DNA of 64,000 bases from Anisakis pegreffii (Eukaryota > Nematoda > Chromadorea > Rhabditida > Anisakidae), in NCBI GenBank assembly GCA_035041965.1, contig JAPYMA010000104.1, positions 28,596 through 92,595 on the forward strand, in the 5' to 3' direction. Numbering within the stretch: the first letter of the stretch is position 1; each line of letters begins with the position of its first letter. Below, in pieces: positions 11,815 to 27,152 of the stretch. Under the pieces are notes generated by a model. That model was not told where the DNA came from. It did no database searches and worked only from the letters and a program-made list of their open reading frames with translations. Position numbers and translations under genes: made by a program.

Positions 11815-13891
11815 CTGTATCAGATAAAAGTTCTCAACAGATGTTTGAAATAAAACAGCAAGAAAATAAAAAGATGGATAAGACCTTCGAACGTTTTTTT
11901 TTTGAAATAAAAATCTTCAATAAATAAGCTTTGACGTTATTCACGATATAATGATATACTGAAGCGCATTTATGCAGAATGCATAATGTCAATGCATTTT
12001 GATGAACGATTCATTCGCTGATGTGAAGAATCGCGATTTTTCTTCGTTGAGGTATAATTTTGCGAATGCTGCTGAATGAAACACTTTAACGCATAATCGC
12101 AGATGACAAATTCGCCCATATACGAATAATTTGTTGAGGATTGAATAGATAATAAACGGTGAATGCATCCATTGGATGTCAACTGAATGGGCATCGATGA
12201 AGCTTCCTCACTAATTAATGCATATAAGAGAATCAATAATTTTAATTAAAATATAACGATATGAATACCCTTGTGCTTATATTGATTTTTTGTATGCACA
12301 CAGAGCCGGAAAGTACTTTTTAAAATTTTTCTAAATGGCATAGAAAAATATGTGTTTTTTCTGGTAATAGAAGCACAGCGAACGTTTTTCGGAAAAAAAT
12401 GCAGTTTTTCAAAGCAGCTTTCAGATTGTTTCAAAGAGTTTCCGTTATCGACTGAAGTTTCATTGGCGCTGAAAATACTAAGAGTTCCAGAAGATTGTAG
12501 TCTTTTTTTTAAAGAAAACTCTCTAGTTTAAACTCTTAAGTACACCTTTGTTTATCAGCAAAATTTGATAGTTAATGAAATTGTAAAAGTTGAGGGAGGG
12601 AGTATCGAATTGCCTTCGAGCAAGTTTGACTGAATTAAGCTCAAAGGTCCTCTGGAAAAGATTAATTAGTGACAGTCTCCAGCAGCAGCAGCAGCAGCAC
12701 ATCACCATATATAATCATATGACCGTGCAGAAGAGAAGATGCACTAGATGTGAAAATGCGTTAACAAATAAACTAGCGAAGTGATAAGTGCTAATGGAAA
12801 GGAGTGGATAAGATACTGAAGATATTAATGATGCTCCAAACTGTCATGCTCACTAATCTCGATAATCAAGCTTGAATACTCTTGACTCGAAAACATACTG
12901 GCTTCTATAACTCTAACTTTTGTTCTGTTCACTTGTTGATGCTCTTTTCCTTTGGGTGTCGTCGCATGTTTGTGAATTTCTGCTTCATAACGTAAAAGTC
13001 ACATTTGCGTCCTTACCCATGCACACACACATATGCTCAAATGATCAAGCATAGACACACACACACACAAACACGCAATCAAGCACACCCAACTTTACAA
13101 TCAAACCAATTCTATGCTTTTTCAACTAATTGCTTTCCACTCGCACTCCACACTATTCCGTTGTGTCAATCACCTAATTGCTTTTTCAAATTCGCGCTCT
13201 GCACCGTCCGATGCGCATGCAATCGTGCACTGCATTGTTCCATTGTGATGTCACTTACACTCTTTTGCATCTTTTTATGACTGCACGTCCAATGTTTGGC
13301 ACGTTCAAAGTGACATTCTAGTGTGCACTTCTGAGAGTTCTAAAGAGCCTTCTTATCTTATCGTGCTCGAGTGGTCAGCTGCTTTCTGTGTTCCATTTCA
13401 GCGGATCACACAGATAAATCAGATGATCGGTTTGTATCCAGTTTCATTTTGAAGGAAGGTGTCAGATTAGATTTTGCAAATCCTGTTGTTTTGCATTAAT
13501 TCACTCTGAAGTCAGTGGTTGCTTTAAAATTGCGTAAAAATGATCGTATCGAAGCAATTGATGGGCGAAGAAAAAGCGAGTGATTGATCCGGAAATAATA
13601 GCATTTGAGTTTTACTTCATGCAGTCTTACAGACTCCATCCTACAGAACACAGAATTCATTGGATCGGATCGCTTATCACAATACTTGCGAATTATTTTA
13701 ACAAAACTTCGCTTATTCGATCATATCGCATCAAAACTTCATTTCATTCATCAAGAACTGTTTTGATTGATTGTATTATTCGTCAGCTCTCCAAAATGAT
13801 CACTTTCAGTTGCTCTGTTTTTGCATGACATTTCAACAGGAACTTCGATGAACAGTGACATTCAATTGTGTTCCTATCAGGTGAAGCGGAA
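11815..13891. other. Intergenic region with CAG and CA simple repeats
   Basis: No gene is supported. It contains (CAG)6 at 12680-12697 and CA-rich runs at about 13021-13074. The CAG run lies within a short open frame that shows no other coding sign. Confidence 0.5.
12680..12697. repeat. (CAG)6 trinucleotide repeat
   Basis: Six perfect CAG units, followed by CAC. Confidence 0.9.
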
Positions 13892-14092
13892 ATGCGTCCT
13901 TTCAGTGCAGTTTCGTTTTATCTTCCGCTGTTCTTTTTAATACTGATTTTTGATTCTCCAATTTTTGATTCATCCATACTGGTTTTCGAACGTTCGCAAG
14001 TGTCGTCATCATCCAGCATTGCCGTTACGGCTCATCGCTACTTTTTTCACCTCTTCATTTCATCAGATGCTGGAATAGATTTGGTTTGTTAG
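13892..14092 (+). CDS. Candidate secreted protein, first exon or small gene
   Basis: A splice acceptor (CCTATCAG, ending 13880) lies 11 nt before an ATG, the arrangement expected at a nematode trans-spliced start. The frame opens MRPFSAVSFYLPLFFLIL, a plausible signal peptide, then a Ser-rich stretch (QVSSSSSIAV). It stops at TAG 14090-14092. A GTTTGT donor at 14084, the type used repeatedly in the well-supported genes here, could instead splice it to an unseen downstream exon. No family recognised. Confidence 0.35.
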   Translation: MRPFSAVSFYLPLFFLILIFDSPIFDSSILVFERSQVSSSSSIAVTAHRYFFHLFISSDAGIDLVC

Positions 14093-15083
14093 TAAATGAA
14101 GCATATCAAGCGGTGTGCGCCTGAATTTTCTTTATTGTATTCGGCGTGAAAATGTTCTTAATATCATAGAATAAGTGACGTGTGATACTATCAAGTTAAG
14201 TGAACTTTTCAAAATAGTGAAGGTTTATTGCTCTCTTGACTTTGTGAGGTAATAGTTCTATTGACAGTAATAAGGTTATGACAAAGACAGTAATAATAAC
14301 AAAAATAATATTTATAGTTGGCAACAACAGCAATGCTATCAATTACAGCATTAATAATAGTAATGACTATGGTGATAACGGTAACTGAAACGAAAATACC
14401 ATTTTGTCAGCAGTAACAACGGTAATATCATTAGTGGACGTTGACATATTAATAATAGTAAAGAGCAATATGCGCTCAGCAATGTAATCAACTGTGTTTT
14501 GGTCAGGAAAAAAGTGTCACACTCTCGAAATTATCCCAGCGGGTCATTGAACACAAATGGAAATTACAGGAAATGCGTTACGACATTCAAAAAATCAGTC
14601 CATTTATAAATTGCTCGCAGCAGAATTCATTCATCAATTCAGAGAATGAATTTATTCCCTCATTGACATTCTCGTAGTGTGATAATTGAATCAAAATGGA
14701 GTCAGTCTGAGACGTCAAAAAATTTCGTTCAATCAAAAATGATTGGCTCGAAAAAAATTGAGAATGAAAATTGGAAAAGAAATCGACCTCCTCAGAAGCA
14801 TTTAGTGCATTTTTGCACGTATTTCATCTCAATTTACTAACCGAATATTATTCGAAAAACCATTTATAAACCGTCTAGCAATTATTCTTTCGTCACACGT
14901 CAGTTTCCGTTCAGTTCACTCTACTCACAAGCTTCACCTATCACATGCAATTATTTCGTTTGCTCGTGATCCAGAATCATCAAATGATTTGTCGTATTTA
15001 TTTTTTGTTCAAATGCTTAAATGAAACTCTAAGTTCACCGTCTTCTTCTAAAATCGTTACCTGTTAAGTCGGATCCAGGCGAA

Positions 15084-15115
15084 CTCAGTTTAGCCATAAA
15101 TATTCATCAAATCGA
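15084..15115. repeat. Copy 1 of a ~30-bp dispersed repeat
   Basis: The core AGCCATAAATATTCATCA and its flanks recur at 16259-16290 in the same orientation with 2-3 mismatches. This suggests remnants of a dispersed element or a shared regulatory motif. Confidence 0.45.
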
Positions 15116-16258
15116 AAACACATTTTTGAAACTTTGATTTGCTCAGTTTGAATCAGTGAGCGGCACCTTTCGCACCAATCGAATCATCATATTTGCAACG
15201 ATTAAATGCGTCCGAAATTTCAAATTCATTTGCACATGTGTTGTTCCATTCGTGCGATTCTCATAGCACATTATTTTGTTTGCTGCTTCAAACATTTTTT
15301 TATTGAAACACTCAAGCAAAAGCACACATTCAAAACACAAGCATATGCCTAAATGTTCGCACGTTATTTGCAGTGCGTAATAAATATTATACATCACGAT
15401 TTATGTATTTGTTTGAAAATGATTATCTTTGCACGGAATTTATTTGTTCATAAAACATCGTCTTTTCATATCATCACCATCAGTTCCAACGCAGTATCTC
15501 ATTTATTGTTTCTTTCCCACTTCATGACACCATTCTTCATTGCTTTTCATCAGTCACCTAGCTAACATCTACTATCAAATCTATAACAATTATTTTCATG
15601 TTTTTGTTCTTTTTTGAGTGCATAACAATTCATTTTTGTTGAGTTTCTAGTGAATTTGGTTCCATAGAAATCAACTGGAAATCAGGATCGAAATCAGTGG
15701 TTCCATTCCTGTATGATTCCGCTTATTCCATCTGATTTCTGTATGAAACCACTTGCTTTATATTGATTTATTATTAGACTCCATTCATAAGGAATAGTTT
15801 CATCTTTTTCTTCATATTATTCAATTTCACGCGGCATTGGTTTATTCTGTGTGAATTCAGTTATGGTCTGCTTAATGGGCTGTTTTCGCACACGAAATTG
15901 TATTCATGAACGGAGAATTTTTGAGCGTTTTTTTAATTGTTTGCTATGGAGTCAGTTGACAAATTGTGTTTGTCAAAGTCATGGTACTCGAGTTGTAATG
16001 ATTGAAGTGTTTGACGACGGAATGTTCTTTTTTAAAAGTGAAATGTAAACTGAACAAAAAATTGAATCCATCAAACTCTTCCTCATTGAAGTATCATATG
16101 AATTTTTATTTTGCATGAATGAATTTTGAATCTCAGTGTACACCAACGAGATGATGATTCGAATGGAAATTGTACCCCCCACCTTACTGATTTACAATTC
16201 ATCTTCGTGTAAATTTACCTTAGTTTCGAGCAAGGCCACGTTGCGAGGCTCAGTAGGG

Positions 16259-16290
16259 GTCAGTTTAACCATAAATATTCATCAGATCGA
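16259..16290. repeat. Copy 2 of a ~30-bp dispersed repeat
   Basis: Same-strand near-copy of 15084-15115, sharing ATAAATATTCATCA and flanking CAGTTTA. Confidence 0.45.
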
Positions 16291-17153
16291 TCGGATTTGG
16301 TGTTTTGCTATTGGTCGTTCAGGAATGAATTTCGGCCTAGAATTATAAGCAGGCTTAGGCTGAAGATCAAACTTTGACGTATGGTCAGGCTCAGACTTAG
16401 ACTTAGACACAGTCAATGGGCTTGAACTGATTCATGGACTGATTTGAGAGCAGCAACCCTCCAACTTCAGTCAAAACTTGCCCCATCACATTCATCTCAC
16501 TAGTGAGGAAGGTATGCCCGAACAGCGTCTAACATTCTGAAATTAGTTTGGAATGGTGTTTACTTTTAATAAAATCAGAATTTTTCGATAATCAGATTGA
16601 AGCAGTCTGGATGCAGAAATAAAAATAAAATGACAATCTCAATTTTCTTTATCTGTATTTTTTCATTTTGATAATAGTTAATCGTCAATATTTACATATT
16701 TCAATGAGAGTGTGAGCGGTATCTGCGAAACTAACGCTAAAATTATTGAATGCTTTAGAAGTGTTTTTCTCGGAACAGAATCATTGCTGTGATGTATTTG
16801 CTTAAAAGCCTTTTTGAAGAAAATGTCAACAAGATTGCTGATTGTTCGTATGACGCATAGGTTGTGGGACTTGTTAGGAGTTTGTTCAGCAACTTTCTCG
16901 TATCGTTTGTTTTGTTTACTCGATAATTCTCTTTATACAATAAAAATATGTTTTTTAATGCATACCAATTTCGTTTTGCCATTTTCATCGTTTTCATTGG
17001 TTGAAAGAGTGTAAATCGAACAATTTTTTTCTTATTTTTCTTGTAAAAAATACTCTTTTTTAGTTGTTTCTTTTGACTTCCTAGCTCATTTCTTTATTTT
17101 TTATTTTTTTCGAAAGCAACTAATGCTTATTGCACAGTTTTTATTTGTTTTCA

Positions 17154-17279
17154 CTATTTTTTTGTTATTGCACTCGAAGTAATTCGTTCGTACCTATCTG
17201 GATTAGCAATGAGAGCTGGATCCACTGGTGCTTGCCGCAAAATCTGGGTTGGGATCCGTTTCACGGTATTCTCCGCCAT
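17154..17279 (-). CDS. Short GC-richer ORF, possible first exon
   Basis: A minus-strand ATG at 17277-17279 starts a 41-codon frame (MAENTVKRIPTQILRQAP and on to NPDR) ending in TAG. The segment 17190-17279 is near 50% GC in a ~35% GC neighbourhood, and a GTACGA donor follows NPDR. No partner exon found. The plus strand is open over the same stretch, so the strand is uncertain. Confidence 0.2.
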   Translation of the reverse strand: MAENTVKRIPTQILRQAPVDPALIANPDRYERITSSAITKK

Positions 17280-20200
17280 CTCAATCCTTCCCCATTTTCA
17301 GGTTCCCTCCGCCCGATTCGCTAGGAGTTCTACCGCTAAATATTGATCATTTTAATGAAATGATAAGGGGTGCTCAACTTCTGCTAGTTTCGATTCTCTG
17401 ACTGTCTTGTTTCTGTACGTTTGGAAAGTGTGATTTCATGCAATGACTCGAAATGGATTTGCACCCAACCGAAATGAGTTTACTTACAAGTGAACATGCA
17501 GAAATGCCTTTATTGCTCGAAGACGTTCAATTCATGCATTATGTACCGAACTAACTGCATTGGATTGGAAATAAATCACTGCAAAGAATGCGTTCGTTGT
17601 TCGAATGATTTTGAAAAATGCATTCGCGAATATTTTTCATGAATTATTGAAGCGTATAGTCAGTCTAAATCTTCACCCACCATTCAAATCAAATATGCTA
17701 CGTATGAAATAATAGCGCACATAGGAGACTATTTTATAGAGGGGATTATGCAATTCCAGTCAATGATTAGAGGCTTTCACGGAAAGTATTTCCACGAAAT
17801 TCAGGGGAGGTTAAGGGATTCTGTCCCTAATCTCTTCGTTGCCATCTTGTACCTCTGTAATCCTGTCGCTGTCAACTTGAAACATGTATCGCGTCAGCTA
17901 GGAGCAAGCAAAAAACTTCTTAAATTTTTCTACCTATTGGAAATCGATTAAAAATCCGAAAAAGAAGAAATGAATAGATGTGTTGAGTGGAAAGTGCGAG
18001 AAATTATATGGTAGTGATAATAAGTACGTGCATCTAAAGCTCTTTTAACTAGAAATACCGAAGTAGTGTTAATTCATCCAGTTTTCATGAACCCGTTATG
18101 GACTACTCACCTTTACTTGTTGAAATCTGTTCTCTGTAAAACCTTTGTTTATATACTCAATCAGATTCTTTCAAAAATGCCATCATGTTCGATAAATTTT
18201 TCCCATCGGAAATGGGCGAGCAATGCTCAAAGACGAGTGCAATAAGTGAAGCGAATATGTTGGTATTTTTTGCTTCACTGATTCACTTGGCATTTGACGG
18301 CGTGATTACATTCGGATGATTGTTAAGAATCAATTTTGCGTAAAAGTGAAATTCTCATTTATCATGTCCGAGCACACCAACAAACGTTCACCTATCGAAT
18401 TCATCGTTCAGCTCAAATAAATTTGAGTTGAAGTTGATCGAAACAATGAATATTTCCTTTTCGAATTCATTATTTTATCGATATTTACGTGCTATTCTTT
18501 CGTGCCCTCAAATTTCACTTACAACACAACCAAATTTGACATAACTCAATTCGTTCTAATCATCTTTGTATGTCGCATAAAATTATTCCATTTCTTAACT
18601 TTCCCTCTCTCTCTCCCTTCATCAGTTTTCTTCAATCATGCCCATTGACAACCATTCGCTTGCTGATTATTTTTCTGCTCAGTTTTTTTGATGTTCTTTA
18701 GTTATTCAGTTCTCAGTCTTAAAACGTTCCGATCAATCATTGTGTTCGTTTCCAGCCTAGCAACAACAGCGCCTCTAAATCAGCTCACTCAAAATTTCAC
18801 TGAATATTTCTCGTTTTGTTTTTGTTGCCGACGATACGTTTTCGAGGAATATATTTGTGCTGCGTTCATTAGTGAGTGATAAAATTGGTTTTTCTGAAGG
18901 TTAGTTAACTGAATATATGTCACGCGGAATATTTTGGATAAGTGATTATTTGGATGATGGTGATGAGAGTGTTAACAATGGGATGGAAGGATATGCATAG
19001 TTCGTAAATGATAGGACACGAAGTGAATTTTCGCATTCCCCGAAGTATCGTCAGAACTCAGAGAACGAACAGTGAATTGTGTGTCAGTATTAGATGAATG
19101 AGAATGCCTGGTGGCTAGATGTCACTGCGGTAATAATTGACAAAAGCTGACAGAGTCATTACGATGCATAAAAACGTTACTTGAAGCGGATAGTAGATGT
19201 ACGAAGTGTAGTGTGGACGAAGTATAATATTTCATTGATTTTTGATTGTTTTCAACTTGGTTACGTAATGTCCTTTGTGCCATTATTGACGTCGTGAACA
19301 TTCGTGATGGATGATGCACAATGCAAATTTTCATTTCATCAATTCAGATCGTTCGTTTTTTGGATTTTGATTTGTCGGTTGCTGACGGAAGTGTTCATTT
19401 TTTTGATGTTAAAGTGATGAAATTGCATGAAAGCATTTTTTTTGTTCTTCGATTTCAAATTCTGTCACAATTAGACGATTATTTTGAATGATTATAAAGC
19501 GTGGGGTTGAAAATTGCGTCGAAATGCCTCATTCATTTATTCACAACATTTGATGAACCAATAAATACCCAAACAAACCTTTTATTTCATTCGTTACATT
19601 TCTGATCCCATTTCGCATTTGTTTTGTTGCATTTTTGTACAATTCATCTGCACTATAAACATCATTCGTTCGTTATTTCCAACGATAATTGGATGCCTGA
19701 AATAATACTCATTTATGTCTTTTAAAATGTCCGTTTTCAATGCATTATCGTATTTGAAACGTTGGCGTATTGTTGTGTTGGTAACGATGACGTTATAATT
19801 TAATGATCTGTGAAGTTCGTCAGTGCTTATCGTTAGAGTATAAACTGATTGAAATACTGACGAGTTAGGTAATATTTTATATCTTTTCTATATTATTCAA
19901 TATTTGTACAATCTGTTTACTTCATATTTATAGTTGTCGGCTTTTTAAACGCGGCCCACTTAGAGAACGGTCGAAACGACCGTTAAGCATAGATACAAAG
20001 TGAATAAATTGTAAAAACGAACCTAAGCGGTTGTGCGTGAGATAATACCTATTGGTTAGAATTGATAATAGAGTAAAGTTAGATTTTATGATGGTTGCTA
20101 AAGTGTATGCCGTCTTTAAGATGCATGCCATATTCATTTGCCGATGTAAATTTTACTCATAAAAACCTTTTGATATAAGTGGTGCATTAGTGTTGAATTC

Positions 20201-21543
20201 ATCTGCTCATCGAGACTAGATATTGTGTTAGTATGGTTCTTATCGCCTTCTTTTAAGCGCTCTAATAATAATCGTTTACATAAGATTTCTTCAATCAGCT
20301 CAGCATCAGCCTGCCTGCCTGCTTCGATTAATAACTAATAGCGCTTTCACAATCGGTTCAGCACACAAATTTCGTTACATTTTACACTTATTTGCTTCGT
20401 TTCATTTCCGTACTCAACGTGTAATGCACACTTTCTTTTCGTTAATCGTTTCGAACTCTTAAACAGTTGCTATTCACTCGGTTCGATCGAATTGTCTAGG
20501 AATTCAAATTGATTTGAAAATGATGATATACCTGAATGCGACGACTACATATTGTTCATCTTTTTTATTGATTTTTATATGCGCGCATTTTTATATGTGG
20601 AAATTTATTTATCAAAAATTCACCGAGCGCTCATTCATCGTCAGTGGTCTGTCTCACTCACTAGTAGGGTTGTTGTAATTGAACGGATGCTGAAAGTGTT
20701 CAGGACAGTGCTTGAAACTAGGCGGATATTGCGTGGAGAAATGGTCATATTTTAGAGTTTACTTTTTAGCACTTTATAGAATTCCTCGTGAAAATTTTGC
20801 CCACTTACCATCGTAAGCATTTCTGATTGTATTTTTGATTAAGCGATATTTGTAACTTTGCAGTCTGATTGTGAGTTGATATCGATCGGTTCTACTGGTT
20901 TTTAAATATTGTAATAAAATTTCGTCAAAGATTTTCAGTTTTTACTGAAGAATAAATTTGAATATTGAATGGATTAAATCGAATATATTTATTACTTTTG
21001 ATTACAATCACTGGTTCAAAATAGCACTTAGAACTCACTGCAACTGTTTGTGTTTTTGTAGTTAGCAAAATTGCCACACACCCAGTTGAGTACTCTTGAT
21101 GGTTTCTTAGAAGGAATGATTAACAATTCTAACCGGGGATATAATTGCAGTTGGCCAAATGCAATGAGAAAAGGCATGAGAATGAGAAAAACGCATTTCT
21201 ATCATTGATTATTGGCTGCAGGGTGTTTGCGCCGCGGCCTTCGTTACTCTCGTCCTCTTTCTAAACTCATACTGTTGAGTCCCTGACCAAGTTTCAAGAA
21301 TTTCAACTCATCACCCTTCAAATAATTTCAGTCGATCAGATAATTATTTATGAAATCGCGATCTCAATGCTTTTTGTCGCTATCATAACGAGTGCATTAA
21401 CAGATTTCATTCGGTTGAAATCAATCGTCCACCAAGAATTGTTTTGTTGCAATATGTATCATTAAAGAGACTCATCTTCAGCATAAGGTCACCGGTAGAA
21501 GGAGTGATATTGGTATACTCGGTGAGAGTTAAGGCGTGACACA

Positions 21544-22905
<1,362 letters not shown>

Positions 22906-23597
22906 AAGTATCATTCATCTTCGGATAATGCTTCGATACCAATGATACAGTCTGCTCGTCACTGAATTGCATATTTAAGATTTTCACGATTGTGATTATT
23001 ATCGTTGTTGCACAATAATCAAGCTTGTTCTCCTAATCGAACGAATGTACCAAAGTGATTGGTTTCAGAAAAGGAAAATCGAGCACTTCGCTTTCAAAAA
23101 TCTTTACTTTTTGTTTGTATAATATCTTTTGAAGTGTTCGTGTTTATTCATGGTGATTCGCTGAAAGAGTTATCAGAATGAGTGAGAAATTTTCGTCATT
23201 TCTCGATGAAATAGTTTGTATTTGCAACGCAATAATCAATTACTCAAACTTCCCACTAGTGATTTTCAAAAATTGAACTTGAGAATTCTCATCCATTTCA
23301 ATTTCTCTTGTACTATTAGCGAAAATTGCACTTCTGATTGTTTTTCAATCGTTTTTTTTATTCATTTCATTTTTGGTGAAGTTTATTTTTCTAAATCCAT
23401 CTGTACAATCATTTCGAAAACTCTGAAGTGATATCACAGAGTGAAGCAGTCAGTTGAGAATGCTGTTTTCTGGAGGGAAGAATCAGAATATGAAGAAGTT
23501 TATCTGAGTGGTTGGGACGGACTACATTTGACATTCTGGAGAAATACTGCACAAAAAAGGTTGACCTTAAAAAGGTTTTCATAATTTTGATTACATA
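22906..23597. other. 3' flank of the CHIC gene up to the palindrome boundary
   Basis: AT-rich DNA with no exon. Homology to the right arm begins at 23598. The sequence left of this point is not found near the right end of the window. Confidence 0.6.
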
Positions 23598-26500
23598 AAT
23601 GATGAAACACTGAAGAGAATACACCAGAGAAAAAATGTGAGATGAAATGCTTTAGGTGAGTCTTTGGAATTTTCAGGTAGCAACTTTTCAGGGGGATAGT
23701 TGTTTCAATTCCAATAATAGGTGCTTGTTTTGTTCATAAAGTAATGAGTTTAATTATCAACTAATCTTTCAAACAATGACCATGAGCTTAGATTTGAACG
23801 TTTGTTAAAATTGCTAATCATTAGAAATTGATTTGAATTGTTTTCTATTGTCTCATCGTATCTCGGATTTTGTTTCCAATCAAGTCACAACAATACTTTT
23901 TTGATTCGTCATTCATTTATTTTTTGAATTGTCGTTTCATTTTGTTTCTATTTGTTTTATTTGCTTACGAAGGTTGTTATTTGTTCGGTTATAATGACGA
24001 AAAGCCAAGAGTTGTCAACAATGAGTGAATTGTTTGTCGTTGTTTTATTTTTTGAATAGTATTACAGTATTATTTGATTATTTGATTGCTTGATTTGTCT
24101 TTGACTTTGTTGTATATGTTAAGGCAATTGTAATTTTATTCGGTGGAATGAAGAGATAGTATTCAGAATTTTGTTAGTTGTGAAGTTCAGTTGAACTAAA
24201 GAGGTAGGAGGACAAAGCAGGATATGTAAAAATATTCGTTTTCGGATGAAATAAAACTAACAGTAAGAGAAGATTATTGATGCAGTGGAAGATTATCTCG
24301 AGATAATTTGATGTTTAATGTTTGGATGAATGAGAGTGAGTGGCATTTCGGAAAGGGTTTAAGGATTCGCAGTTTTTTCTTCGTAGATTGGTTTCCATTT
24401 GTCTGTTCAATTTCTTGCACACTTGAGAGTGGTTTTGCAATATGTCATCGTTTATTCACGTATTTGACACGTGAACAACGAAGGTCTATCTGAACTTGTT
24501 AATGTGCTGGAATATTCATCAATATGTTTGATTTTTTGGTGATTGCTAAAAGAACAGAAGTTAATATGTAGGGGAAATGTTCTCGGTGAATTGGGCTGAT
24601 ATTTGTTCTTTAAAATTTGGCATTTTAAAACTTCCAAGTGTATGGATTTGTTGAATAGTTAGGTTGTATTATTTTTTGTTGGATGAGAAGTGTTCTATGC
24701 ATTTGTTTCGCGATTTAAAACAAATAAATGTCATCAACTGAGCAAATTCCAATCTAATCATTAAGTTTCATTTTCATTTCCTCCAAAATCAGTTCTCTAC
24801 TCCCGTGTTAATGATCTAATATGATTCACATGCTATACGGTGATTCATTATGTGCATATAGTCAATTTGAGTAATCTTATTTTCTCGTTGATGTACGTCA
24901 GTAACTTGTCTCCTTTATCAATATTATGCGTTTCATCGTTTTTGCAATTCGTTTTTGTTTCACATTCAACAATTTACTGAATTCCAAAGAAAATTCAACG
25001 TCAATATCGATTGAGCATTGCGTACATTAGTTTGTTGTTGATTTGTGGCCTTCGCTGATCTGTTGGTGTTTACCGATTGTGAGAGTTTCGACTTCTTAAC
25101 TGACAGATTACACTCATCAGATGAATATGATATTGTCATTAATCGGTGAAGTGACTGAGTTCAACTCCAGTTTATTATGAAATGTTTTTGTTTTTGTTTT
25201 TGAGTTAACCCAAAAGTTCCTGAAGACTTTAGAAATACGATGAAATAAAATTTAAAGAAATGAACCGAACTTGTTGTTATTTGTCATCCCATAAGCTTTT
25301 ATTGAAGACTTTCGAAGAGCTAGTTGTTCATTTCAAGCGAACAAAAAAGTTGTTTAAACTGTTTGTTCGGTGTTATTGCTTGATTGATTGTGTTCAATGA
25401 ATTGATTGATTGATTGATTGTAGTTGTTATCGAAGTTGTGTGTATATATTATATTTTTAAAATGAGATGAAATTGTATCGTTTGCGATGAATATTCAGTT
25501 GATTTGTTCTGCACATGAAGCATTCAGTGTTGTTTTGAATATTCAGTATTTAGTGTTGTTCAGTGTTCATTCAATATTGTTTGAAGCACACAGTTTTTCT
25601 TTCAAAAAAATTGATTTGTTCGATTTCTTATTGGTCACTGAAATAATTGTCAAAACATGGCAGTAACAAATTTCGTTGTCATCGATTCGAAACAAAAGAT
25701 AAAATGCTTTTGAATTCCACATCGAGCACATACACACATGACCGATGAACTTAAGGAGAAATTTCTTTTAGCGTGTCATTACTGGTGTGTGCTGCATTAA
25801 GAGGTTGTCTAGAAATAGTGCATTTAGTTGTGAATATGAGATTGTGATTTGTCGATTTAGAGGAACATCAGACAGCCTTAAACACTGACGACAAACAGCG
25901 TCTCAGGAATTATTTTAGTCTGTCACTCGAAAGACATCATCTATGAAGGTGGAATGTACTACTCATAAGGAGTGATTGCTCCTTGAGAAGATTAACAGGT
26001 CGGCAAATTACTCTTGATCGATTCTTTTACATCATTACTCCATAAGCGTTCAGTAATTTTTTTGGGACGATAGTTTGATCATAACGAAGTGATAGTTTTC
26101 AGTATTAACGACGAATTCAAAACAGCAAAGTTTCCGTTTACTTGATAAATTTTCTGATTCTTTTGCGATTTGTTATCTGAGTGAAACACATTGGATCAGG
26201 GCGGGGAATCGCGAGCACTTAAATCATCGGAACTCTGTCAAATGGCCGTGGGATACGAAAGCGTGAGAATCATACTTGCCTGCAATAAATGAATAATATT
26301 TCACATTAAATCAATTCACTATGCAGTTCAGCTTTAACGTCACTTGCCAATCATCGCAGTGCAGATGACGAATAGTTACGTAGCACTATAAAATTCAGCA
26401 TTTTTTGTGCGTGTACTTGTTTAACAACTGATTTATCGTCGTTTCAACTCGCATTGCATATTTATTAATCCATCACTAAATCACACTCCTAGTTATGCTA

Positions 26501-26852
26501 CGTTCTCATGCGCAACTACCTATGACAGTCCAACAATACATTACTGTTGCTTTTAATATTCGTTCACAGCCCTACTTATTAAGTGTTCATATGAACTGCC
26601 AGCAGTCATACGGCGAACATTTCAATCTATCTGAATCGTTCTGAAATATCTCAAACTGGTTTTCTAAACAAAATCCGAGCAACAGTCACCTCATTTAAAA
26701 AATATTAGCTGGATTAAGGGTAGTCGTGGGTGATTACTGCAGTTTATGTTACCAAAAATCGAAAATTGAATTAGGTCTTTTACTATGATCATTGAACTGG
26801 ATCTGATTTTTTAAACACACACCGCATTTTAAAATTATGTCATCTAAAATGG

Positions 26853-27152
26853 ATGTTATCTTTAAAACGACCGATATATCCATCATCACCACATTGGCTA
26901 TTAAACTTGCGTGGTTTATTACCACTACTCACAGTCAGCTATGGTCACTTTCACTTGGCAATCTTCATGAATCACCCTCTAATCCATGCTGATATTTACC
27001 GTGCTTTGGCTGGAATAACCGTTTTGAAAACTCGTCGAAATAAATCAACCAGAATCAATGACTCACTCCACTCATGGCATCATAATACCGAATCCGTGTT
27101 TCACGATTGGCCTTTAAGAGATAAATTCGTGCAGTTCAAGATTTGTAATTGA
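26853..27152 (+). CDS. 99-codon ORF of unknown status (left copy)
   Basis: Open frame with no amino-acid change between arms (mirror 60352-60651). Its first codon is TTG, so the frame start is unsupported. An overlapping frame starting at ATG 26849 is also open for ~50 codons. No splice sites or family recognised. A chance ORF in young duplicated DNA would look the same. Confidence 0.2.
   Translation: MLSLKRPIYPSSPHWLLNLRGLLPLLTVSYGHFHLAIFMNHPLIHADIYRALAGITVLKTRRNKSTRINDSLHSWHHNTESVFHDWPLRDKFVQFKICN

Larger units (their letters stand above)
14093..21543. other. Long gene-poor stretch
   Basis: No well-supported gene. It contains AAT/AAC-rich low-complexity DNA (about 14270-14470), a ~30-bp sequence repeated 1.2 kb apart (15084-15115 and 16259-16290), T-rich tracts (17020-17120), and one GC-richer short minus ORF (17154-17279, listed separately). 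A GC-rich patch containing GCCGCGGC at about 21225-21240 lies 300 bp upstream of the CHIC gene and may belong to its promoter region. Confidence 0.4.

Noticed and set aside
13005..13280. Plus-strand ORF over the CA-rich region
   Set aside because: The His/Thr-rich peptide comes from CA repeats; no splice or start signals.
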